Shown here: positions 8,421-17,345 of the stretch, in pieces
Layout: each line of letters opens with the position of its first letter
How positions within the stretch are numbered: position 1 is the first letter of the stretch
Notes under the pieces: generated by a model
What the model was told of the DNA's origin: nothing
The model's database searches: none
The model's input: only the letters and a program-made list of their open reading frames with translations
Source: Oribacterium sp.
GTDB taxonomy: Bacteria; Bacillota; Clostridia; Lachnospirales; Lachnospiraceae
Reading direction: 5' to 3'
Assembly: GCA_024689585.1 (NCBI GenBank)
Contig: JAILDF010000313.1
Span: 1-32,579, forward strand
DNA: 32,579 nucleotides
Translations under genes and position numbers: made by a program

Positions 8421-9986
8421 CTACATTGTCGGAAGTTCGATTTTAAATGTGTTGATGCCGTCTTTTGATTCTGCCCAGATCCTGCCTTTATGCTCTGTCA
8501 CTATATTCTGGGCTATAGAGAGGCCGAGGCCGTAGGAGTGGTTCATGGCACGGGCTTCGTCGATGCGGTAAAAACGTTTGAAGATGTTTTTGAGATCCTC
8601 CTCGGATATCTGTTCTCCGGGATCCGCAACACTTATGAGGCACTTGTGTGAACCGGATTTTTCAAGGGATACAGTGACTGTGCCCTTTGGATCCGAATAC
8701 TTTTGGGCATTATCCAAAAGTATTTCTATAGCCTGCTTGATATGCTGTCTTGAGCCTTTGATTCTGATACCTTCCTGAGTATTTTCCGTAAGCGTCAGAC
8801 CTTTTTCAAAGAATAGCACTTCAAAAGTCAGGATCTCGTCAGAAATCATCTTGGAAAGATCGATTATCTCGTGAGGCTGCTTTTGTATAGCACCGTTATC
8901 AACTCTGGCAAGCTGCAGGAGACTGTCCACCAGGCCCCGCATCTGATGGGCCATGGTAAATATGTTTTCGGCAAACTGTTTCTTCTGTGCATCCTCCAGA
9001 TTCCGGGATTTGAGCATTTCCGCATCCGTCAGTATGACAGTAAGAGGCGTCTTAAGCTCATGGGAAGCATCCGACACGAACTGCCGCTGCTGTATCCAGG
9101 CATCCTCCACAGGCTTTACCGCCCATCTGGCGAAGAAGATTGCAATAACCAGAAATACCAGGAAACTGAGAATTGCTATGAGCATACAGTTTCTTATGAG
9201 GTTTCTCATAGTTGCAACTTCAGAAGATATGTCGGCGAATACGATGACACGGTTTCTCTTTCCATCCCAGTTTTCTTTCCCTATCGCTCGGGGATCAAAA
9301 TCTTCATTATTTGTTATTTCAGGATTTGGATCTCCGTTTCCTGAAATATTCTGACCGGAGCTTTCGGGTGGCTGCCCCGGACCCTCCATTCCGGAATCCT
9401 TCTGAGGCAGACCCATGGACGTTGAGTTATCATCGCCCTGCGGTATGTTATCTCTGTTTCCATTTACTTCCGGGTGTGTCGGTTCTGAACTTCCGGCCTC
9501 CAATGCTTTACCATCTTTATCTACCTGAGGACTCTCGCCCGGAGCCGGCTGAGCTCCCGGATCCATCATTTTTATATCTGATGCCATTGAACGGAAGTAT
9601 CTTAGGTTATAGTCACTTAAATCCCCGATCCTCTCTGAACGTGACAGCACATCATCTACCAGTGTCTGGAGGCTGTCTTCATCCGTAAGATCGTAAAAAT
9701 CGCCGTCTGTGGCAATGATTTCTCCGTTACTGTCCACCTCAACCCTGAAAAACGGAAGCTGCACATTGGTTTCCTTATTCCGTTCCCGTCTTTCCGGACG
9801 ACGGTTCTGATTCATACCCAGTGGCACTCCGGACAATTGACTGAGCATTTTTACACTGTCGGAGTAGATACGTCTATGGGTGAGACTCAGCACCAGTCCG
9901 AAAATGACTATAAGCATGACGGTTACGATAGTCATGGTAATGGCCACAAAACGGAATCTCAGTTTCTTTATCATTTCCATAAGCAT
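8421..9986 (-). CDS. Sensor histidine kinase
   Basis: H-box FVSDASHELKTPLTVILTDAEML; N-box ILLDNAQKYSD; ATP-lid YGLGLSIAQNIVTEHKGRIWAES; two TM segments flanking a Pro/Gly/Asn-rich extracytoplasmic region. Confidence 0.95.
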   Translation of the reverse strand: MLMEMIKKLRFRFVAITMTIVTVMLIVIFGLVLSLTHRRIYSDSVKMLSQLSGVPLGMNQNRRPERRERNKETNVQLPFFRVEVDSNGEIIATDGDFYDLTDEDSLQTLVDDVLSRSERIGDLSDYNLRYFRSMASDIKMMDPGAQPAPGESPQVDKDGKALEAGSSEPTHPEVNGNRDNIPQGDDNSTSMGLPQKDSGMEGPGQPPESSGQNISGNGDPNPEITNNEDFDPRAIGKENWDGKRNRVIVFADISSEVATMRNLIRNCMLIAILSFLVFLVIAIFFARWAVKPVEDAWIQQRQFVSDASHELKTPLTVILTDAEMLKSRNLEDAQKKQFAENIFTMAHQMRGLVDSLLQLARVDNGAIQKQPHEIIDLSKMISDEILTFEVLFFEKGLTLTENTQEGIRIKGSRQHIKQAIEILLDNAQKYSDPKGTVTVSLEKSGSHKCLISVADPGEQISEEDLKNIFKRFYRIDEARAMNHSYGLGLSIAQNIVTEHKGRIWAESKDGINTFKIELPTM

Positions 9987-10658
9987 TTACCCCTCGAGCT
10001 CGAGATGGTAACCGAGACGTCTTGCTGCAACGATGTTCACATTGGAACCTATGGACTTAAGCTTCTTTCTAAGGAAACCTACATAAACCTCCACATGGTT
10101 TTCAACCGCATCGGAATCATAGCCCCAGGCCTTGCTGAGAATGGTTTCCTTTGAAAGATTCTTCTCCTTGGACTGCATCAGCATCCTCATGACATCAAAC
10201 TCCTTGGCGCTGAGTCGAAGCTCGTTGCCCTCGCACATCAGGGCTCCGGTTTCCAGATCAAGGGAAGTATTTCCGAAACAAAGCTCGTCTACTTCATTTC
10301 CCTGACGGCGCAGAAGAGCAGAGACACAGGCGAGAAGCTCCCTGCTGTCAAAGGGCTTTGTAAGATAGTAGTCAGCCCCGGAGTTAAGCCCCTCCACACG
10401 GTCCATAAGCTCCGACTTCGCAGTCAGCATCAGGATAGGAGTGCTGAGATGTATCTGGCGGAGCTTCTTTGCCACCTGATAGCCGTTCATCTTCGGCATC
10501 ATTACATCCAGTATTATAAGGTCATAAACCCCGGTCTCAGCGTAATCCACTCCGGATTCCCCGTCATAAACAGCATCTGCATCGTAACCTTTTTCTTCCA
10601 AAAGAGTCTTTACGGAATCAGCCAGTAGTTTCTCGTCTTCTACAATCAAAATCTTCAT
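9987..10658 (-). CDS. OmpR/PhoB-family response regulator
   Basis: MKILIVEDEKLLADS receiver, YDLIILDVMMPKMNGY, LTAKSELMDRVEGLNSGADYYLTKPF, C-terminal winged helix; stop TAA abuts the kinase ATG. Confidence 0.95.
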   Translation of the reverse strand: MKILIVEDEKLLADSVKTLLEEKGYDADAVYDGESGVDYAETGVYDLIILDVMMPKMNGYQVAKKLRQIHLSTPILMLTAKSELMDRVEGLNSGADYYLTKPFDSRELLACVSALLRRQGNEVDELCFGNTSLDLETGALMCEGNELRLSAKEFDVMRMLMQSKEKNLSKETILSKAWGYDSDAVENHVEVYVGFLRKKLKSIGSNVNIVAARRLGYHLELEG

Positions 10659-10794
10659 TATCTTATCCTTCAACATTTTTAAATATGCTAATGCTAAGCA
10701 CCTGAAAACACTCTCTTCTTTATTATATCCCAGTACTGTGAAAATCATAACTTTTAAGTCTTAAAAGAAACTGAAAATCCTGAAGAGGACTTCA

Positions 10795-10846
10795 GAATTC
10801 CACCGGGAGCGGTTCTCGCCGCCGGGAACCGCCCCCGGTGGAATTC
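10795..10846. repeat. Imperfect palindrome, family B element 3
   Basis: gaattccaccgggagcggttctcg-ccgc-cgggaaccgcccccggtggaattc; 24-nt arms with one mismatch and one G-U. Confidence 0.93.
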
Positions 10847-11035
10847 CTGCGGCTTTTCTATTTATGATTTTTTTGTGAACTATGCTGCAGTTTGCCCATT
10901 CCTGAAAGATTTTTCAGCTTCGTTTCAGTTTTCATCTTTACAATGCAAAACGTATTGAGCACAGGAGCCAATTAGTTCTGCATCCAGGCGTCAGATATTG
11001 TGGCTCAAAAAAGTATTCAAAGATAAGGAGAGCAT

Positions 11036-12136
11036 ATGTACAACAGATTCACGTATGGCGCCCTCGCTGCCGTAACCGGCATTGTGAGCGTCGTTTCATA
11101 TACACCGATGACAGCATTTGCATCTACAACCTTGACCCAGAGAAAGAACGCACTGGTGAGCGCAAAGATAATTGAGAACTTCGATGTTACTCTGAACGAG
11201 CAGCCGGTTTCCAGGGCGCTCTTCGCAAAAATGCTGGTAATGGCATCAACCTACCATACCACAGTTGCTGCGGAGTCCAATGTCTCCGTATTTTCAGACG
11301 TTCTCGCAACTTCAGAGTACGCTTCCTATATAAGAATAGCAGCAGAGCAGGGCTGGCTCAGTGCCTACCTTGGCGGTCTCTTCAAGCCTGATCAGGGCAT
11401 CAAGATGGCGGAGGCCGAGAAAGCCTGCCTTACCCTCCTTGGTTACACCAACGAGGATTTCAGCGGCAGCATGGTGTCAAACAGAAATGCCAAAGCAACA
11501 GCCATAGGTCTCGTGGAAAACATTTCGAAGGGTGTGAACGAATACCTGACCTACGAGGATTGCGTCAACATTTTCTATAATCTTATGAAGACCAATACTT
11601 CTGCCAATGAAACTGCCACCAGATCCAACAGCACCATCTACGGCAAGTTATTTGGCTACACCCTTTCAGATAACGATGAGATCAATCTTCTGGATACCCT
11701 TGAGTCCAATCTTAAAGGTCCTTACCTTCTTAAGGTGGACAAGAGTCTCACTTCCATCATCCCCTTCAGCAGAAGTGATGCAAGCTGTACTCTCAACGGC
11801 GAGTCTTCCTCTGCGGATGAGATCGAGGACGAAGCTTCCAGCGGCGATCCTGTTGTGGTTTACTATAATTCTTCAACAAAGTCGGTTTATGCTTACTCAT
11901 CAACCGGAAACGATATGGGTACCATCACAGGTGAGATAACCAATATTTACTACAGCTCAAGCAACCTCATGACACCTACCTCTGTAGAGATCGACGGAAC
12001 AGAATATGATGTGGGCAATGACGATGTGGCTTATGCATTCTCCGTATACAGTTCACGTGAGAAGGGCGATAAGGTAACTGTTGTATGGAGACGTAACTCT
12101 GACGGAAGCCAGGAAATAACCGCAGTTGCAAAGTAA
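11036..12136 (+). CDS. Secreted S-layer homology (SLH)-domain-like protein
   Basis: Signal peptide (ALAAVTGIVSVVSYTPMTAFAS) and SLH-like VSRALFAKMLVMAS...VFSDVLATSEYASYIRIAAEQGWLSAYLGGLFKPDQGIKMAEAEKACLTLLGY. Confidence 0.75.
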   Translation: MYNRFTYGALAAVTGIVSVVSYTPMTAFASTTLTQRKNALVSAKIIENFDVTLNEQPVSRALFAKMLVMASTYHTTVAAESNVSVFSDVLATSEYASYIRIAAEQGWLSAYLGGLFKPDQGIKMAEAEKACLTLLGYTNEDFSGSMVSNRNAKATAIGLVENISKGVNEYLTYEDCVNIFYNLMKTNTSANETATRSNSTIYGKLFGYTLSDNDEINLLDTLESNLKGPYLLKVDKSLTSIIPFSRSDASCTLNGESSSADEIEDEASSGDPVVVYYNSSTKSVYAYSSTGNDMGTITGEITNIYYSSSNLMTPTSVEIDGTEYDVGNDDVAYAFSVYSSREKGDKVTVVWRRNSDGSQEITAVAK

Positions 12137-12178
12137 TATTGAAAGAAGAGTCATTCATCCTTTCTTTAGGTATCTGAT

Positions 12179-12195
12179 ATCCGGTTAAACCGGAT
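12179..12195. promoter_or_regulatory. Short hyphenated palindrome between SLH and HlyD genes
   Basis: atccggtt-a-aaccggat, 8-bp arms. Confidence 0.5.
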
Positions 12196-12238
12196 CGGAC
12201 ATACACGAAATTCAAAATTATCTGTTTTGGAGCAATTA

Positions 12239-13996
12239 ATGAAATTTAAATTACCAGTTAAGAAATTAGTCATCGGAGCTGTGGTACTGGCAGCGGTGAT
12301 AGGCGGCATAAAATTCTACACCGCCAAAAAAAGTCAGCCGTCAGCATCCGATAACAAAGTAAAGACCGGAACCGTAACGAGACAGACCATCCAGTCATCT
12401 CTTTCAAGTTCCGGAACCATTTCACCAAAGAACAGTTACAAGATCACTTCCATGGTAGACGGTAAAGTCATTTCCGCAGACTTCCAGGAAGGAGATGTGG
12501 TAGAAAAGGGACAGGTTCTTTACGAGATAGATTCTTCCTCCATTACATCAAAGCTTAGTTCCGCAACCAGCTCCCTTGAGCGTTCGGAAAACAAGTACAG
12601 TGATGCCGTGAAGGATTACGACACGGCAGTGGCGGATTTCAGCGGAAATACCGTAAAGTCTCCCTATTCCGGTCACATTAAGACCCTCAACATCTCTATA
12701 GGTGATCAGGTAAATTCCAACACCGCAATAGCCGAGATCTATGATGACTCCACCATGAAAATAGACATTCCATTTCTTTCCGTGGAAGCAGCAATGATCC
12801 CTGTGGGAAATACAGCCACAGTCATTCTTGATGACACGCTGGAAGAGCTCATCGGTGTTGTTACTTCTGTGGATTCCATGGAAACCACACTTGCCGGCGG
12901 ACAGCTTGTAAGATACATCACCATCGAGGTGGCAAACCCCGGCGGACTTACCACCGATATGTATGCCACTGCCAATATCAATGGCATGAATGCCTCAGGA
13001 AGTGCAGTTTTTGAATCCGCAAGGGATTTCACCATTAAGGCTAAAAATCTTACTTCCACAGTAACTGTTGCGGATCTCCTCGTGGACGAAGGTGATTATG
13101 TCACAGCAGGGCAGTCACTTTTCCTTGCAGAAGCAGATGATATAGAAGACATCATTGACTCCTACAAGGATAAGGTAGACAGTGCAAAATCCTCAGTGGA
13201 AAGTGCACAGTCAAGCCTTGATACAACCTCAGATAACTTTGAAGACTACACTATCACAGCACCGATTTCGGGAACTGTTGTCACAAAATCTGTCAATGCC
13301 GGTGAGAATGTACAGAACGGTTCACAGGCAACTTCCCTTGCAGTTATATATGACCTGACGGAAGTGACCTTTGACATGAACATTGACGAGCTTGATATCT
13401 CCAATGTTGCTGTTGGTCAGTCTGTGGATGTTACGGCAGATGCCTTTGAAGGCCAGACCTTCAAGGGAACGGTAACAAAGATTTCTATGGAAGGTACTTC
13501 TTCAAACGGTGTTACCTATTATCCTGTAACGGTTACCATGACTGAATTCGGAAGTCTCCTTCCGGGCATGAACGTTGAGGGTGTCATAATCCTTGATGAG
13601 GCAGAGAACACTCTTGCAATCCCTATCGATGCACTTCAGAGAGGCGACAAGGTTTATGTAAAGAATAAGGAAGGAGAGACCTACACTGAAGATGAGAATT
13701 CCCATGTACCTGAGGGCTTCCATTCGGTTTCCGTTGAAACTGGTCTTACTTCAGACAGTTACGTTGAGATCCTTTCGGGAGACCTCAGCGAAGATGACGA
13801 GGTTTACATTTCCCAATCCACAGTCGGCTCAGATGATGCCGGCATGATGATGGGAGGCTTCGGAGGCCAGCCGGGCGGAGGTTTCAGCGGCTCCGGCGGT
13901 CCGCCCAGCGGTAGCGGCTTCGGAGGCGGTTCAGGCGGAAGCAGAAGCGGCGGATCAGGCAGCAGAAGCGGCGGCATGGGCGGCGGTCCGATGTAA
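12239..13996 (+). CDS. HlyD/MacA-like efflux adaptor subunit with Gly-rich C-terminal tail
   Basis: N-terminal TM; biotinyl-lipoyl-like motifs (VKSPYSGHIKTLNISIGDQV; ITAPISGTVVTKSVNAGENV), coiled-coil segments; ATG 12239 preceded by ggagc. Confidence 0.88.
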   Translation: MKFKLPVKKLVIGAVVLAAVIGGIKFYTAKKSQPSASDNKVKTGTVTRQTIQSSLSSSGTISPKNSYKITSMVDGKVISADFQEGDVVEKGQVLYEIDSSSITSKLSSATSSLERSENKYSDAVKDYDTAVADFSGNTVKSPYSGHIKTLNISIGDQVNSNTAIAEIYDDSTMKIDIPFLSVEAAMIPVGNTATVILDDTLEELIGVVTSVDSMETTLAGGQLVRYITIEVANPGGLTTDMYATANINGMNASGSAVFESARDFTIKAKNLTSTVTVADLLVDEGDYVTAGQSLFLAEADDIEDIIDSYKDKVDSAKSSVESAQSSLDTTSDNFEDYTITAPISGTVVTKSVNAGENVQNGSQATSLAVIYDLTEVTFDMNIDELDISNVAVGQSVDVTADAFEGQTFKGTVTKISMEGTSSNGVTYYPVTVTMTEFGSLLPGMNVEGVIILDEAENTLAIPIDALQRGDKVYVKNKEGETYTEDENSHVPEGFHSVSVETGLTSDSYVEILSGDLSEDDEVYISQSTVGSDDAGMMMGGFGGQPGGGFSGSGGPPSGSGFGGGSGGSRSGGSGSRSGGMGGGPM

Positions 13997-14014
13997 TCAG
14001 AACCAATAAACCAT

Positions 14015-14058
14015 ATACCGGGATGAAAGTGGATTAATTCCGTATTCCTTCCCGGTAT
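14015..14058 (+). terminator. Possible weak intergenic hairpin/attenuator between adaptor and ATPase genes
   Basis: ataccggga ... tcccggtat (9 bp, 26-nt loop) followed by ttcttta. Confidence 0.4.
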
Positions 14059-14135
14059 TTCTTTATACCGAGCAGATAACATTAACTCAATGTTTATCAC
14101 CGTACGATTTATATTTCGTAGCATATTAGGTAATT

Positions 14136-15155
14136 ATGTCATTAAAGGATTTTAAGAATAAAAACATAAACGAAAAAACTCAGGGAACCGAAACTCTTGA
14201 AGTGGAAGATTTATCTGTTTCTGATGAATCGACAGACGATCTTTCCTCAGAGGATAACGCTGATCATTTAAACAATGACAGTAATGCTGACTCAGAAAAC
14301 GCTTCAGAAAAAACCGAAACTGAGGAAGATGAACCCGACGAGTATGCCGAGAACCACGACGAGATTGCGAAGCTGAAGGCTGCCCAGGAGGCAGCCTCAG
14401 GAAGCTCCGAACTGGGAAATGTGGTCTTCATTCCGAAGGAACACATCGGAGAGCTTCCTCTGCTGGAACTCCATGACATTTATAAAATCTATAAAATGGG
14501 TTCCGAAGAGGTTCATGCCAATGACGGCATCTCCGTAAACATTTACAAAGGAGAGTTCGTGGCCATAGTCGGAAAATCCGGCTCGGGAAAATCTACCCTT
14601 ATGAACATTATCGGAGCTCTGGACGTGCCCACCAGCGGAAAATATCTCATCAGCGGTCAGGACACCTCCTCCATGAAGGATGATGAACTGGCAGCCATCA
14701 GAAACAAGAAGATCGGTTTTGTCTTCCAGCAGTACAACCTGCTTCCGAAGGATAACCTTCTTGATAATGTCTGCCTGCCCCTTCTTTATGCAGGAGTTCC
14801 AAAGGCTGAGCAGAATGAGCGTGCCATGAAGCAGCTGGAGCGTGTCGGACTTGCAGACAAATGGATGCAGAAGCCGGCACAGCTTTCCGGTGGTCAGCAG
14901 CAGAGAGTTTCCATTGCGAGAGCCCTGGCAGGAGATCCCGAACTTATCCTTGCAGACGAGCCGACTGGTGCATTGGACTCAAAAACCTCAAAGCAGGTTC
15001 TTGGATTCCTTAAGGAGATCAATGAAGACGGAAACACGGTAGTCATGATAACCCATGACAATTCCATCGCGCTTGAAGCCAAAAGAATCATCCGTATCTC
15101 TGACGGCAAAGTAGTTTATGACGGAACAGCGGAGGACTATGCTAAACTCATTTAA
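14136..15155 (+). CDS. MacB/LolD-like ABC transporter ATP-binding protein with acidic N-terminal extension
   Basis: IVGKSGSGKSTLMNIIGALDVPTSG, LSGGQQQRVSIARALAGDPELILADEPTGALDSKTS. Confidence 0.95.
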   Translation: MSLKDFKNKNINEKTQGTETLEVEDLSVSDESTDDLSSEDNADHLNNDSNADSENASEKTETEEDEPDEYAENHDEIAKLKAAQEAASGSSELGNVVFIPKEHIGELPLLELHDIYKIYKMGSEEVHANDGISVNIYKGEFVAIVGKSGSGKSTLMNIIGALDVPTSGKYLISGQDTSSMKDDELAAIRNKKIGFVFQQYNLLPKDNLLDNVCLPLLYAGVPKAEQNERAMKQLERVGLADKWMQKPAQLSGGQQQRVSIARALAGDPELILADEPTGALDSKTSKQVLGFLKEINEDGNTVVMITHDNSIALEAKRIIRISDGKVVYDGTAEDYAKLI

Positions 15156-16329
15156 TCTTGCTCTTAAGAGCATCTGGGCAAACAAGATGCGTTCGTTTCT
15201 TACGATGCTTGGTATCATCATCGGTGTTGCGGCGGTTATCATTCTGGTAGGAATAGTAAACGGCGAGATGTCCTTTATGACCTCAAGCTTTGCCTCAATG
15301 GGAACCAACCGTATCAACGTAAATGTCACAAATCTCAGTTCCCGTTCGGTAAGCGTGGACGAGATGTATGACTTCTATCAGGATAATGAAAAGTATTTTT
15401 CACATCTTTCACCTACGGTAAATGTCAGCGCCACTGTAAAGGTGGGTAATGAAAACTCCTCAAACACTTCTGTCACAGGTGTTTCGGAGGACTATCTGGA
15501 TATCATGGCTTATGACCTTGATAAAGGCCGTTTCATCCAGTACGCAGACATTGCCGCAAGACAGAAGGTTGCGGTCATCGGACTTTATGTGGCGAAGACC
15601 TATTACGAGAGCGCCGAAAAGGCTCTCGGACAACGCATAAGTATTAACGGAACAAAGTATGAGATAGTGGGCGTTGTTGAAAGGCAGACCTCCGAAAGCG
15701 ACGAGATGAGCGAGGGCGGAAGTGATGATTTCGTTTACATCCCCTACACTGCAGCCGTAAAGCTGTCCCGAAACGGAACCATCAACAGCTACACCTTCAC
15801 TCTTCATGATGAATACGTTGAGGAATCCTCAACCGTCACCACTATCATCGAGGATTTCCTTTACACCATCTTCAAAAACGATGACCTCTACAAAGTCACA
15901 GCCATGAGCGAGCTCCTGGATTCCATGAACGAGATGATCGCATCCATGTCTCTGATGCTGGGCGGTATCGCAGGAATCTCACTTCTTGTTGCCGGCGTGG
16001 GTGTCATGAACATCATGCTGGTATCCGTAACGGAGAGAACCAGAGAGATCGGTATCAGAAAGGCTCTCGGTGCAAAACGTTCCACCATACTTACTCAGTT
16101 TGTCATTGAGGCGGCTGTTACCAGTTCCATGGGCGGACTCATCGGCATTGTAGTCGGATTCATAGGTACTACACTGGCAGGCAAGGTGATGAACATTGAC
16201 GCACAGCCCTCCTTAGGCTGGGTCATCGCCTCCTTCAGTATTTCCATCGCCATCGGTCTCATTTTCGGTTACATGCCCGCAAGAAGCGCGGCAACTCTGA
16301 ACCCGATTGACGCACTGAGGTCGGATTAA
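15139..16329 (+). CDS. MacB/FtsX-like ABC transporter permease
   Basis: ALKSIWANKMRSFLTMLGIIIGVAAVIILVGI and C-terminal GVMNIMLVSVTERTREIGIRKALGAKRSTILTQFVIEA; gcggagg SD before ATG 15139, overlapping the ATPase stop. Confidence 0.95.
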   Translation: MLNSFNLALKSIWANKMRSFLTMLGIIIGVAAVIILVGIVNGEMSFMTSSFASMGTNRINVNVTNLSSRSVSVDEMYDFYQDNEKYFSHLSPTVNVSATVKVGNENSSNTSVTGVSEDYLDIMAYDLDKGRFIQYADIAARQKVAVIGLYVAKTYYESAEKALGQRISINGTKYEIVGVVERQTSESDEMSEGGSDDFVYIPYTAAVKLSRNGTINSYTFTLHDEYVEESSTVTTIIEDFLYTIFKNDDLYKVTAMSELLDSMNEMIASMSLMLGGIAGISLLVAGVGVMNIMLVSVTERTREIGIRKALGAKRSTILTQFVIEAAVTSSMGGLIGIVVGFIGTTLAGKVMNIDAQPSLGWVIASFSISIAIGLIFGYMPARSAATLNPIDALRSD

Positions 16330-16336
16330 AATATGT

Positions 16337-16377
16337 AAAACACATAAGTCGAATCATCAGGCTTATGTGTTTTTTGT
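16337..16377 (+). terminator. Rho-independent terminator of the export operon
   Basis: aaaacacataagtc ... ggcttatgtgtttt stem followed by tttgtttt. Confidence 0.9.
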
Positions 16378-16527
16378 TTTGTTCAAATGTAATCATTATG
16401 ATAATTTGACCACTTTTAGGAATTCAACCATCCCATACAAGCTTTGTTGTATAATTTAAAAAGCGAAATTCCCTGAACCGGCACAAGCTATTTATATTGG
16501 GAAGATTATATTTTTGGAGGACTTCAC

Positions 16528-17205
16528 ATGCAGGATTTGATAACAGGAACAGTTGCAAAAAAGGCAGACATGATTGCCATGAGAGAGATGGGCTTTGAGT
16601 CCCTTGCCTTGATGGAAACTGCCAGCTCAAAAATAGCCATATATATAAACCGGCATTATACCTACGAGCGGGATGCCCGCATACTGGTACTTGCAGGTGT
16701 CGGCAACAACGGAGCAGACGCGGTGGCTGCTGCCCGCATGCTTAAGGAGACCGGCTACGACCCGATTGTATGGGTTGTGGGAAAGCTTGAAAAGGCAAGC
16801 TGGGAATTTCTTTATCAGATGTTTCACTTTCAGAAGCTTCTCGGAAGAGTAAATCTTTACCGTGCCGGTGACGAGCTTCCGGACTGTGACATTTGCATCG
16901 ACGGAATCTTCGGCATAGGCCTTCACCGCCCTGTAGAAGGTGTTTACAGGAGCTTCATAGAAGAGGCCAATGCTCACACCCGTGGCTTTACCCTTGCCAT
17001 CGACGCGCCCTCCGGCATCAATACCGACACCGGTGAGCTTCTGGGATGCGGCATAAAAGCGGATGTGACCATCACCTTCGGAAAAAACAAGACCGGACTT
17101 ATAACCGGGGCCGGAAAAGAGTACAGCGGGAAAATCTTTGTTGAGGATATAGGCATCCCTGAGGAGGCTTATACAAAGGCAGAAGAAGCGCTTAACAGGA
17201 CTTAA
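16528..17205 (+). CDS. nnrE: NAD(P)H-hydrate epimerase (YjeF N-terminal domain), stand-alone
   Basis: ALMETASSKIA, ILVLAGVGNNGADAVAAARML, CDICIDGIFGIGLHRPVEG, LAIDAPSGINTDTGE; no YjeF-C (dehydratase) domain follows. Confidence 0.88.
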   Translation: MQDLITGTVAKKADMIAMREMGFESLALMETASSKIAIYINRHYTYERDARILVLAGVGNNGADAVAAARMLKETGYDPIVWVVGKLEKASWEFLYQMFHFQKLLGRVNLYRAGDELPDCDICIDGIFGIGLHRPVEGVYRSFIEEANAHTRGFTLAIDAPSGINTDTGELLGCGIKADVTITFGKNKTGLITGAGKEYSGKIFVEDIGIPEEAYTKAEEALNRT

Positions 17206-17293
17206 ACACTTTAATAGCATTAAAAAAGCAACACGCTATACAAAAATAATTACAAAAAGGCTTAAATTTTTCATTTTTCTGTTTACTTTTCAT

Positions 17294-17322
17294 TTGAATA
17301 AGACTAATATAAAACTTATAAA
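17294..17322 (+). promoter_or_regulatory. Sigma-A-like promoter for the SARP-like gene
   Basis: TTGAAT -17 nt- TATAAA, followed by aagtaagggg SD and ATG 17346. Confidence 0.6.
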
Positions 17323-17345
17323 ATGTCTTAAAGTAAGGGGAAATT

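Noticed and set aside
13804-14124. Proline-rich minus-strand ORF (106 aa)
   Set aside because: Antisense of the Gly-rich adaptor tail; Pro-rich because GGN codons read as CCN on the other strand. No independent evidence.
16627-17220. 197-aa minus-strand ORF opposite nnrE
   Set aside because: Shadow ORF; the plus-strand frame encodes a clear YjeF-N domain.
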